A program made the translations under genes and the position numbers. The notes under the pieces are model-generated. The model worked only from the letters and a program-made list of their open reading frames with translations. It had not been told where the DNA came from and searched no databases. 64,000 nt of DNA, from positions 2,728,001-2,792,000 of the forward strand of contig NZ_CP129121.1 in the NCBI RefSeq assembly GCF_030406665.1. The letters run 5' to 3'. Position 1 is the first letter of the stretch; each line of letters opens with the position of its first letter. This DNA is from Halomonas halophila. GTDB taxonomy: Bacteria; Pseudomonadota; Gammaproteobacteria; Pseudomonadales; Halomonadaceae. Positions 15,896 through 24,205 of the stretch are shown in pieces.

Positions 15896-18800
15896 TCTGA
15901 CGCTCTCCCTTGGGATCGAGGAAGATGGGGCTGACGATCTCGGCCTCATGGACCTGGCCGTCGGCCATGGGCAGATAGACGGTCTCGCCCATCTTCTTGT
16001 GACCGCCCTTGACCACGCCCAGGGCGAAGCCTGATTCCAGGGTCGGGCTGTAGTAGCTGGAGGTCACGTGACCTTCCATCGGCATCGGGATCGAATGGTT
16101 CGGGTCGAGCACGATCTGCGCGCCCTCCTCCAGCACCACCTTCGGATCCTTCGGCTTGAGGCCGACCATCTGCTTGCGGTTCTCGCGCGAGGTGTCCGGA
16201 CGCGTCAGGGCACGCTTGCCGATCCAGGAGAACGGCTTGTCGTAGCCGATCGCCCAGTGCATGCCGAGGTCTTCCGGGGTCACCGAGCCGTCGGTGTCCT
16301 GACCGGCGATGATGAAGCCCTTCTCGGCGCGCAACACGTGCATGGTCTCGGTGCCGTACGGCGTCAGACCGTACTTGTCGCCATGGGCGAACAGCGTCTC
16401 CCAGACGTGCAGGGCGTAGTTGGCCTGGACGTTGATCTCGTAGGCCAGTTCACCGGTGAAGGAGATACGGAAGATGCGCGCCGGCACGCCCGCGACCTTG
16501 CCTTCCTTCCAGTCCATGAACTTGAAGCTGTCCTTGTCGAGATCGACCTCGGTGGTGACCTCTTCCATCAGCTTGCGCGCTTCCGGACCGGTGATGGTCA
16601 TGGTCGCCCAGTGATCGGTCACGGAGTTGAAGTAGACGTCCAGTTCCGGCCACTCGGTCTGGTGCCAGACTTCCAGCCACTCGAGCACGGTGGCGGCGCC
16701 GCCGGTGCTGGTGGTCATCAGGAAGTGGTTGTCGCCGAGGCAGCTGGTGGTGCCGTCGTCGAACACCATGCCGTCGTCCTTGCACATCAGGCCGTAGCGG
16801 ACGCGGCCGGGGGCCAGCTTGGCCCACTTGTTGGTGTAGACGCGACCCAGGAACTCGCGCGCGTCCGGGCCCTGGATGTCGATCTTGCCCAGGGTGGAGG
16901 CATCGAGGATGCCGACCTTCTCGCGCACCGCCCGGCACTCGCGAACCACCGCCTCGTGCATGGTCTCGGTCTTGCCGTTGACCTTGCGCGGGAAGTACCA
17001 GGGACGCATCCACTGGCCGACTTCCTCGAACGCGGCGCCCTGCTCCACGTGCCACTGGTGCATGGCGGTGTAGCGCTCGGGATCGAACAGCTCGCCGCAG
17101 TGACGGCCGACGATGCTGCCGAAGGTCACCGGGGTGTAGTTGGGACGGAACACCGTGGTGCCCACCTCGGGGATCGAGCGACCCAGGACGCGGGCGGCGA
17201 TGGCCATGCCATTGATGTTGCCGAGCTTACCCTGGTCGGTGCCGAAGCCCATGGCGGTGTAGCGCTTGACGTGCTCGATGGACTCGAAGCCCTCGCGGGT
17301 GGCCACTTCGATGCCGGCCGCGGTGACGTCGTTCTGCAGGTCGACGAACTGCTTCGGCGCGCGCAGGGTCGCCTTCTCGTGGGGCACCTGGTAGAGCGCC
17401 ACGGCGGCGCCGTCACGGCGCTCGGCGACCTGGGGCAGGCTCACGGAGGCGGCCTCGAAGCCGGACTCGGTGGCCGCTTCCAGCCCGGCCTCGACGCCTT
17501 CGGCCAGCACCGCGCCGGTGGCATAGACGCCACGCGCGCCACCGGCGGCGGCGACGCCCTTCACGGTGTTCGGGACGAAACCGAGCAGCTCATCGTTCCA
17601 GGTCGGACGGCTGCCGGTGTGGGACGCCAGGTGGATGACCGGGCTGTAGCCGCCGGAGCTGGCGATGGTGTCGCAGCTCAGGGTCTCGGAGCCACCGACC
17701 ACGCGGAAGCCCTGGAGGTCGACCTTGGCGATGCGGGCGGCGCTGACGCGGGAGTCGCCCTTGGCCTCGACGACCGCGGAGCCGGCGATGATGCGGATGC
17801 CCTTGGCGCGGGCCTGCTCGACCAGCTCGCCGTCCGGGTTGGCCCGGGCGTCGGCGATGGCGACCACGTCACGGCCGGCCTCGGCCCAGTCCAGCGCCGC
17901 GCGGTAGCCGTGATCGTTGCTGGTGGAAAGCACCAGCTTGCTGCCCGGCACCACGCCGTAGCGGCGGATGTAGGTGGAGACGGCGCCGGCCAGCATGTTG
18001 CCCGGCACATCGTTGTTGCCGTAGACCAGCGGGCGCTCGTGGGCGCCGGTGGCCAGCACGACGCGGCCGGCACGCACGCGGTGCAGCCGCGAACGGGCCT
18101 GACGACGACCGTCCTTGAGCGGCGCGGTATCGGCCAGGTGCTCGGTAAGGCGCTCGTGCAGGGTCACGAAGTTATGATCGTGATAGCCGTTGGCGGTGGT
18201 GCGCGACAGCAGGGTCACGTTGTCCATGCCGGACAGCGCCTCGACGGTCTCGGCAACCCACTGGTCGGCCGGCTTGTCGTCGAGCAGCTCGCGGGAGTCG
18301 AGCAGCGAGCCGCCCATCTCTTCCTGCTCGTCGGCGACGATCACCCGCGCGCCGCTCCTGGCGGCGGCCAGCGCCGCGGCCAGGCCGGCCGGGCCGGCGC
18401 CCACGACCAGCACGTCGCAGTGCTGGTGCATGTGATCGTAGATGTCCGGGTCGCTTTCCATCGGGCTGCGACCGAGACCGGCGCCCTTGCGGATGTACTT
18501 CTCGTAGGTCATCCACATGGAGGCCGGGGCCATGAAGGTCTTGTAGTAGAAGCCCGGCGGCATGAAGCCGCCGCCCAGCTTGCCGACCAGGCCCATCAGG
18601 TCGCGCTGGACGTTCGGCCAGCCGTTGGTGCTGCGCGCGGTCAGGCCGTCGTACAGCGCCTGCTGGGTGGATCGCACGTTCGGCACCTGGCCGGCCTCGG
18701 TGGCACCGAGCTGGACCAGCGCGTTCGGCTCCTCGGCGCCGGCGGCGAAGATGCCGCGGGGACGCGAGTACTTGAAGCTGCGGTTGACGATGTCGACGCC

Positions 18801-18929
18801 GTTGGCCAGCAGGGCGGAGGCCAGGGTGTCACCGGCATGGCCCTGATACGTCTTCCCGTTGAAGGTGAAGCTCAGCTGACGAGAGCGGTCGATACGGCCG
18901 CCCTGGGCGAGACGATTGAGCTGGCTCAT
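15888..18929 (-). CDS. soxA: Sarcosine oxidase alpha subunit
   Basis: The 1013-aa large subunit oxidatively demethylates sarcosine to glycine, passing the methyl group to THF when available. An N-terminal 2Fe-2S-like/Fer2_4 region with FTFNGKTYQGHAGDTLASAL is followed by the dinucleotide motif VLVVGAGPAGLAAAL (about residue 175), a second NAD-binding part with VVLATGAHERPLVY, and a C-terminal GCV_T/aminomethyltransferase-like THF domain (about 600-1000, with RIFRISFTGELAYEINV). Full length for the family. It overlaps soxD by 4 bp (ATGA) and soxG by 8 bp, indicating translational coupling. Confidence 0.95.
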   Translation of the reverse strand: MSQLNRLAQGGRIDRSRQLSFTFNGKTYQGHAGDTLASALLANGVDIVNRSFKYSRPRGIFAAGAEEPNALVQLGATEAGQVPNVRSTQQALYDGLTARSTNGWPNVQRDLMGLVGKLGGGFMPPGFYYKTFMAPASMWMTYEKYIRKGAGLGRSPMESDPDIYDHMHQHCDVLVVGAGPAGLAAALAAARSGARVIVADEQEEMGGSLLDSRELLDDKPADQWVAETVEALSGMDNVTLLSRTTANGYHDHNFVTLHERLTEHLADTAPLKDGRRQARSRLHRVRAGRVVLATGAHERPLVYGNNDVPGNMLAGAVSTYIRRYGVVPGSKLVLSTSNDHGYRAALDWAEAGRDVVAIADARANPDGELVEQARAKGIRIIAGSAVVEAKGDSRVSAARIAKVDLQGFRVVGGSETLSCDTIASSGGYSPVIHLASHTGSRPTWNDELLGFVPNTVKGVAAAGGARGVYATGAVLAEGVEAGLEAATESGFEAASVSLPQVAERRDGAAVALYQVPHEKATLRAPKQFVDLQNDVTAAGIEVATREGFESIEHVKRYTAMGFGTDQGKLGNINGMAIAARVLGRSIPEVGTTVFRPNYTPVTFGSIVGRHCGELFDPERYTAMHQWHVEQGAAFEEVGQWMRPWYFPRKVNGKTETMHEAVVRECRAVREKVGILDASTLGKIDIQGPDAREFLGRVYTNKWAKLAPGRVRYGLMCKDDGMVFDDGTTSCLGDNHFLMTTSTGGAATVLEWLEVWHQTEWPELDVYFNSVTDHWATMTITGPEARKLMEEVTTEVDLDKDSFKFMDWKEGKVAGVPARIFRISFTGELAYEINVQANYALHVWETLFAHGDKYGLTPYGTETMHVLRAEKGFIIAGQDTDGSVTPEDLGMHWAIGYDKPFSWIGKRALTRPDTSRENRKQMVGLKPKDPKVVLEEGAQIVLDPNHSIPMPMEGHVTSSYYSPTLESGFALGVVKGGHKKMGETVYLPMADGQVHEAEIVSPIFLDPKGERQNV

Positions 18930-19273
18930 GCGCGGACTCCTTCACGAAGCGATGCCTGGTCGGCTTCAGCAGACGGCCGGCCCTCGGGGTGCTCGGCGGT
19001 GAACGTCGGCTGCTCGCCCATCTTGTAGGTCTCGAGAATCTCGTAGGTCACGGTATTGCGCGTGATGTTGAAGAACTTGCGGCAGCCCACGGCGTGTACC
19101 CACATCTCGTGGTGGATGCCACGGGGGTTGTCGCGGAAGAACAGGTAGTCGCCCCACTCCTCGTCGCTGCAGTTCTCCGGATCCGCCGGCCGGATGAGGT
19201 GCGCCTCACCCTTGGGGTGGAATTCCTCTTCCTCGCGGTGTTCGCCGCAGTAGGGGCAATGGATATAGAACAT
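18926..19273 (-). CDS. soxD: Sarcosine oxidase delta subunit
   Basis: 115 aa zinc-binding delta subunit. It begins MFYIHCPYCGEHREEEEF, with CxxC at residues 6-9, and has the family segment WGDYLFFRDNPRG followed by HEMWVHAVGCRKFF, which supplies the remaining His/Cys ligands. The start has AGAGGAG upstream. Its stop overlaps the soxA start by 4 bp, and soxB ends 21 nt before it, so all four subunits are probably made from one mRNA. Confidence 0.95.
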   Translation of the reverse strand: MFYIHCPYCGEHREEEEFHPKGEAHLIRPADPENCSDEEWGDYLFFRDNPRGIHHEMWVHAVGCRKFFNITRNTVTYEILETYKMGEQPTFTAEHPEGRPSAEADQASLREGVRA

Positions 19274-19294
19274 GTCGGCTCTCCTCTGCGGAAA

Positions 19295-20545
19295 TCAGTG
19301 GGCCACGCCGGCGGCGCCGTGCTCGTCGATCAGCGCTCCGGTGTTGAAGCGGTCGATGGAGAACGGGGCAGCGATCGGGTGCATCTCGCCCTTGGCCAGG
19401 CTGGCCGCGAACACGTTGGCCGACCCCGGGGTGGCCTTGAAGCCGCCGGTGCCCCAACCGCAGTTGAAATACAGGCCCTTGACCTTGGTCTTGGAGATGA
19501 TCGGGCAGGCGTCCGGGCAGGTGTCGACGATGCCGCCCCACTGACGGTTCATGCGCACCCGCGAGAACATCGGGAACATCTCGACGATCGCCTGCAGGGT
19601 GTGCTCGACGGTCGGGTAGCTGCCGCGCTGGCCGTAGCCGTTGTAGCCGTCGATGCCGGCGCCGATGACCAGGTCACCCTTGTCCGACTGGCTGACGTAG
19701 CCGTGCACGTGGTTGGACATGGTCACGGTGTTGAGCACCGGCTTGAGCGGCTCGGAGACCAGCGCCTGCAGCGGATGCGATTCCAGCGGCAGCTTGATGC
19801 CGGCCATCTTGGCCATAACGCCGGAATTGCCGGCGGTCACGCAGCCCACGGTCTTGGCCTCGATGTCACCGCGGTTGGTGTGCACGCCGTAGATCTGGCC
19901 GTCGCGGATCTTGAAGCCGGTGACCTCGGTCTGCTGCAGGATGTCCACGCCCAGGGCGTCGGCACCGCGGGCGAAGCCCCAGGCCACGGCATCGTGACGG
20001 GCCACGCCGCCGCGCGGCTGCCAGGAGGCGCCGAGGATCGGGTAACGAGCGCGCTTGGAGGTGTCCAGCAGCGGCTCGATCTCCTTGATCTGTTCCGGGG
20101 TCACCACCTCGCCGTCGACGCCGTTCAGGCGGTTGGCGTTGACGCGGCGCTGGATGTCGCGCATGTCCTGCAGGGTGTGGCCCAGGTTGAGCACGCCGCG
20201 CTGGGAGAACATGACGTTGTAGTTGAGGTCCTGGGACAGGCCTTCCCACAGCTTCATGGAATGCTCGTAGAGCGCCGCCGCCTCGTCCCACAGGTAGTTG
20301 GAACGCACGATGGTGGTGTTACGCGCGGTGTTGCCGCCACCCAGCCAGCCTTTCTCGATCACGGCGACGTTGGTGATGCCGTGCTCCTTGGCCAGGTAGT
20401 AGGCGGTGGCCAGGCCGTGGCCGCCGCCGCCGATGATGATGACGTCGTAGGACGCCTTGGGCGTGGGATTACGCCACTGGCGCTGCCAGTTCTCGTGGTG
20501 GCTCAGCGCGTGCTTGACCAGCCCGAAACCTGAATAACGTTGCAT
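19295..20545 (-). CDS. soxB: Sarcosine oxidase beta subunit
   Basis: 416 aa FAD-dependent DAO-type subunit that holds the sarcosine-oxidising site. The FAD Rossmann motif DVIIIGGGGHGLATAYYLA lies at about residues 34-52, followed by EKGWLGGGNTARNTTIVR. RHDAVAWGFARGADALG lies in the region where heterotetrameric enzymes bind FMN covalently. Start has GAGGAG upstream. It is the second gene of glyA-soxBDAG-purU, 50 nt after glyA. Confidence 0.95.
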   Translation of the reverse strand: MQRYSGFGLVKHALSHHENWQRQWRNPTPKASYDVIIIGGGGHGLATAYYLAKEHGITNVAVIEKGWLGGGNTARNTTIVRSNYLWDEAAALYEHSMKLWEGLSQDLNYNVMFSQRGVLNLGHTLQDMRDIQRRVNANRLNGVDGEVVTPEQIKEIEPLLDTSKRARYPILGASWQPRGGVARHDAVAWGFARGADALGVDILQQTEVTGFKIRDGQIYGVHTNRGDIEAKTVGCVTAGNSGVMAKMAGIKLPLESHPLQALVSEPLKPVLNTVTMSNHVHGYVSQSDKGDLVIGAGIDGYNGYGQRGSYPTVEHTLQAIVEMFPMFSRVRMNRQWGGIVDTCPDACPIISKTKVKGLYFNCGWGTGGFKATPGSANVFAASLAKGEMHPIAAPFSIDRFNTGALIDEHGAAGVAH

Positions 20546-20594
20546 ATGGGTCTACTCCTCAAGGGCCCCGCCGGCTGCCCGGCGGGGAACGGGC

Positions 20595-21893
20595 TCACGC
20601 GGTGGCGGTGTCGGTCGACTCGACCGCGGCCTTGGCATAAACGGGATGGCGGGCGCACAGCTCGGCCACCTTGCCCCGGACCTCGGCCTCGATGGCGGAG
20701 GTGTCTTCCTCCTTCTCCAGCACGTCGAGGATGTCGCAGATCCAGCCGGCCAGGGTCTCGCAGTCGGCCTGGTTGAAGCCGCGGGTGGTGACGGCCGGGG
20801 TACCGAGGCGCAAACCGGAGGTGACGAACGGGCTCTGCGGATCGTTGGGCACGGCGTTCTTGTTGACGGTGATGTGCGAACGGCCCAGGGCGGCGTCCGC
20901 GTCCTTGCCGGTCACGCCCTGCTTGATCAGCGAGACCAGGAACAGGTGGTCGTCGGTGCCGCCGGAGACGACCTCGAAGCCACGCTCGACGAACACGCTG
21001 GCCATGGCCTGGGCGTTGTCGATGACCTGGGCCTGGTAGCGCACGAAGTCCTGGCTCATGGCCTCGCGGAAGGCCACGGCCTTGGCGGCGATGACGTGCA
21101 TCAGCGGGCCGCCCTGCTGACCCGGGAAGACCGCGCCGTTGAGCTTCTTGTACAGCGCCTCGTCGCCGCTGGCGGAGAGGATCAGGCCGCCACGCGGACC
21201 GCGCAGGGTCTTGTGGGTGGTGGTGGTCACCACGTGAGCGTGGGGCAGCGGGCTCGGATAGTGGCCGGCGGCGACCAGGCCGGCGACGTGGGCCATGTCG
21301 ACCAGCAGGTAAGCGCCCACGGCATCGGCGATGTCGCGGAACCGGCGCCAGTTGACCACGCGCGAGTAGGCCGAGAAGCCGGCGATGATCAGCTTCGGCT
21401 TGTGCTCGTGGGCCAGGCGCTCGACTTCCTCGTAGTCGATCTCGCCGGTCTCCGGATTCAGGCCGTACTGCACGGCGTTGTAGTGCTTGCCGGAGAAGTT
21501 CGGCGCGGCGCCGTGGGTCAGGTGGCCGCCGTGGGCCAGGCTCATGCCCAGCACGGTGTCGCCCGGGGCGACCATGGCCATGAAGGCCGCGGCGTTGGCC
21601 TGGGCACCGGAGTGAGGTTGGACGTTGGCGTAGTCGGCGCCGAACAGGGCGCAGGCCCGGTCGATGGCCAGCTGCTCGACCACGTCCACGTGCTCGCAGC
21701 CGCCGTAGTAGCGCTTGCCGGGATAGCCCTCGGCGTACTTGTTGGTCAGCTGACTGCCCTGAGCCGCCATCACCTGCGGGCTGGCATAGTTCTCGGAGGC
21801 GATCAGCTCGATGTGGGCTTCCTGCCGTGCCACCTCGTCACCGATGGCGGCAGCGATCTGGGGATCGGTCATTGTCAGGTTGTTGTCATTCAT
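20595..21893 (-). CDS. glyA: Serine hydroxymethyltransferase
   Basis: PLP enzyme interconverting glycine plus 5,10-methylene-THF and serine plus THF. The 432-aa protein has the IELIASENYASP opening, NKYAEGYPGKRYYGG, and the PLP lysine in TTTTHKTLRGPRGG (K228). It is slightly longer than the usual about 417 aa because of a short N-terminal extension; a second ATG seven codons in (MTDPQ) is an alternative start. As first gene of the soxBDAG operon it can combine glycine and the methylene-THF from sarcosine into serine. This is probably a pathway-specific paralogue, as in Pseudomonas, but the rest of the genome is not visible. Confidence 0.95.
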   Translation of the reverse strand: MNDNNLTMTDPQIAAAIGDEVARQEAHIELIASENYASPQVMAAQGSQLTNKYAEGYPGKRYYGGCEHVDVVEQLAIDRACALFGADYANVQPHSGAQANAAAFMAMVAPGDTVLGMSLAHGGHLTHGAAPNFSGKHYNAVQYGLNPETGEIDYEEVERLAHEHKPKLIIAGFSAYSRVVNWRRFRDIADAVGAYLLVDMAHVAGLVAAGHYPSPLPHAHVVTTTTHKTLRGPRGGLILSASGDEALYKKLNGAVFPGQQGGPLMHVIAAKAVAFREAMSQDFVRYQAQVIDNAQAMASVFVERGFEVVSGGTDDHLFLVSLIKQGVTGKDADAALGRSHITVNKNAVPNDPQSPFVTSGLRLGTPAVTTRGFNQADCETLAGWICDILDVLEKEEDTSAIEAEVRGKVAELCARHPVYAKAAVESTDTATA

Positions 21894-22166
21894 TCGTCAT
21901 CACCCTCGGGTTAGCGTCACAACGTTAAGGATTGGTGGCGATCGAGGCATCCTGAAAACGACACCGCCGTCGTTGAACGAGACACCGGCCTCTCACGCGT
22001 TTCACCTTGGCCATATTGATAGCCAAGGCCGCCGCCCAAAGATTGAATGAATGCGACAAATTTACCGACAGATTCCCGCCATAATATTCAAATACCTGAT
22101 TTTAAAGATTTTAATTTCAAGACGGTTTTTGTATTTATCCCTGCCTGACGCGGAGTATCGATACCC
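21894..22166. other. Upstream region of the glyA-sox operon
   Basis: No gene is supported here. The stretch around 22045-22140 is unusually AT-rich for this window and should contain the operon promoter. It also holds the perfect 7-bp inverted repeat at 22005-22028. I could not choose one -35/-10 pair with confidence. Confidence 0.5.
22005..22028. promoter_or_regulatory. CCTTGGC-N10-GCCAAGG inverted repeat upstream of glyA
   Basis: Perfect 7-bp arms 10 nt apart, centred about 124 nt upstream of the glyA start. The position and symmetry suit an activator site for a GbdR/SouR-like regulator. That is inference; I did not see the same element in the other betaine promoters. Confidence 0.4.
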
Positions 22167-22265
22167 TCACAGCGCCAGCGTTGAAGCCCCTTCGAGCGAC
22201 TCCCACGCGATCGTCGCGCCGACGACACCGCCCCCGAAGATGAGCGCGCCCGGTCGAGACGCCAT
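22167..22265 (-). pseudogene. 32-codon fragment resembling the N-terminus of a DAO-family FAD oxidoreductase
   Basis: Starting 8 nt after the regulator's stop, an ATG opens a frame reading LIFGGGVVGATIAWESLEG, which looks like the first beta-alpha-beta FAD motif of sarcosine oxidase/D-amino acid oxidase-like proteins, and then stops. No continuation of the fold was recognised downstream. It is either the stub of a deleted gene once co-transcribed with the regulator or a chance resemblance. Confidence 0.35.
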
Positions 22266-22273
22266 ACGCCACC

Positions 22274-23314
22274 CTAGCCGCCCGCCCCCTCGCGGGAGGC
22301 GATATGCAGGAAGAACGGATCCACCGGCGTCTCGCCGCGCTGCGCGGCCTTGCGCATGGCGGTAGGCGTGTCGCCGAAGGCCTCGCGGAAGTGGCGCGAG
22401 AAATGGGCGGTGTCGGCGAAGCCGCAGCGTTCGCCGATCTCGGTGACGCTCTTGGCGGTGTAGTGCAGCATCCACAGGCCATAGCGCAGGCGCAGGTCAC
22501 GAGCGAACTTCTGCGGCCCGATGCCCAGCTCCTCGCGGAACTTGCGCTCGATGTTGCGCCGCGACGACCCCACCCGCCGCGCCAGTTCGTCCACCGTGAT
22601 CGCCTCGCCCAGGTGCTGCTCGATGATGGTGATGGCGCGGCGCACCAGCCGGTCGGCGACCTTGTCGAAGACCACCGGCTGGGGCTGGGGATGCTCCCCG
22701 CGGCGCGCCTCGTCGATCAGCATGATGTGCAGGCTCTTCATCGCCCAGGCCTTGCCCAGGTGGCGCTCGACCAGGTAGGCGGCCAGATCCGCCGAGGCGA
22801 TGCCGCCGGCGCAGGTCAGCCGATCGCCATCGTCGATGAACAGCCGATCCGCCACCGGCTCGATATCGGGGAAGCGGCTCGTCAGGTCGCCGTGGTGGTA
22901 CCAGCTCACGCAGCAGCGCCGGCCGTTCATCAGCTCGGCCTGAATCAGCGCGAAGACGCCGGTGCACACCCCGACCAGCGGCACGCCGGCCTCGGCCACG
23001 CGCTGCAGGTAGTGGAGCGCCGCCTCGTCCACCGCGTCGTGCTCGTCCTGAACCCCGCCGATGACCACGATGTAGTCGAAGTCGCGCGGATCGCGAAACG
23101 GCGAGCAGGGCGTGACGGCGGCGCCGCAGCTGGACATGGCGTCGTGCCCGCCGCTGGTCATGAACACCCAGTGGCAGCGCAGCTGGCGCGAGCGGTCGCC
23201 CTCGTCGGCGGCCAGACGCAGGCAGTCGACAAAGGCCGCGAAGGGCATCATGGTGAAACGCCGCAGCAGCACGAAGCCGACGGACAGGGGCTCGTTGTCG
23301 TGGGAATGACGCAT
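22274..23314 (-). CDS. GATase1-like / AraC family transcriptional regulator
   Basis: 346 aa from the ATG at 23314. The N-terminal half (about 10-190) is a DJ-1/PfpI-like domain with the nucleophile elbow VPLVGVCTGVFALIQ. The C-terminal half has two AraC helix-turn-helix motifs, ending SVTEIGERCGFADTAHFSRH. This is the GlxA-type architecture used by CdhR, GbdR and SouR, which sense quaternary amines, carnitine or sarcosine. Between glyA-sox and a divergent ABC exporter, it may regulate either. A SouR-like (sarcosine-responsive) role is attractive but unproven. It is a different paralogue from the GbdR-like gene at 43990-45126. Confidence 0.85.
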   Translation of the reverse strand: MRHSHDNEPLSVGFVLLRRFTMMPFAAFVDCLRLAADEGDRSRQLRCHWVFMTSGGHDAMSSCGAAVTPCSPFRDPRDFDYIVVIGGVQDEHDAVDEAALHYLQRVAEAGVPLVGVCTGVFALIQAELMNGRRCCVSWYHHGDLTSRFPDIEPVADRLFIDDGDRLTCAGGIASADLAAYLVERHLGKAWAMKSLHIMLIDEARRGEHPQPQPVVFDKVADRLVRRAITIIEQHLGEAITVDELARRVGSSRRNIERKFREELGIGPQKFARDLRLRYGLWMLHYTAKSVTEIGERCGFADTAHFSRHFREAFGDTPTAMRKAAQRGETPVDPFFLHIASREGAGG

Positions 23315-23410
23315 GGGACGGGGGACTCTTCGCTCTCGCCGGATCGCCCCTAGTGTCCGGCACGGCGCGGCGCGGCGCAACGCGGGCCCGGCGCATCGGA
23401 GCCGGCTCGC

Positions 23411-23416
23411 TATACT
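23411..23416 (+). promoter_or_regulatory. Candidate -10 box for the ABC exporter operon
   Basis: TATACT lies 43 nt before the GTG start, in the 145-bp divergent region. No good -35 is visible at the right distance, so an activator may be needed. Confidence 0.3.
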
Positions 23417-23459
23417 CCCGGTAGAGGTCACGACGACCGGCCATGCAGGGAGCCCCGCA

Positions 23460-24191
<732 letters not shown>

Positions 24192-24205
24192 GCCGGAGAT
24201 GCACC

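Noticed and set aside
16068..19028. 986-codon plus-strand frame antisense to soxA and soxD
   Set aside because: Same codon-shadow character; soxA/soxD motifs on the other strand are decisive.
21894..22166. Glycine riboswitch before glyA
   Set aside because: The only clear symmetry is a short dyad; no tandem aptamer-like conserved core was seen.
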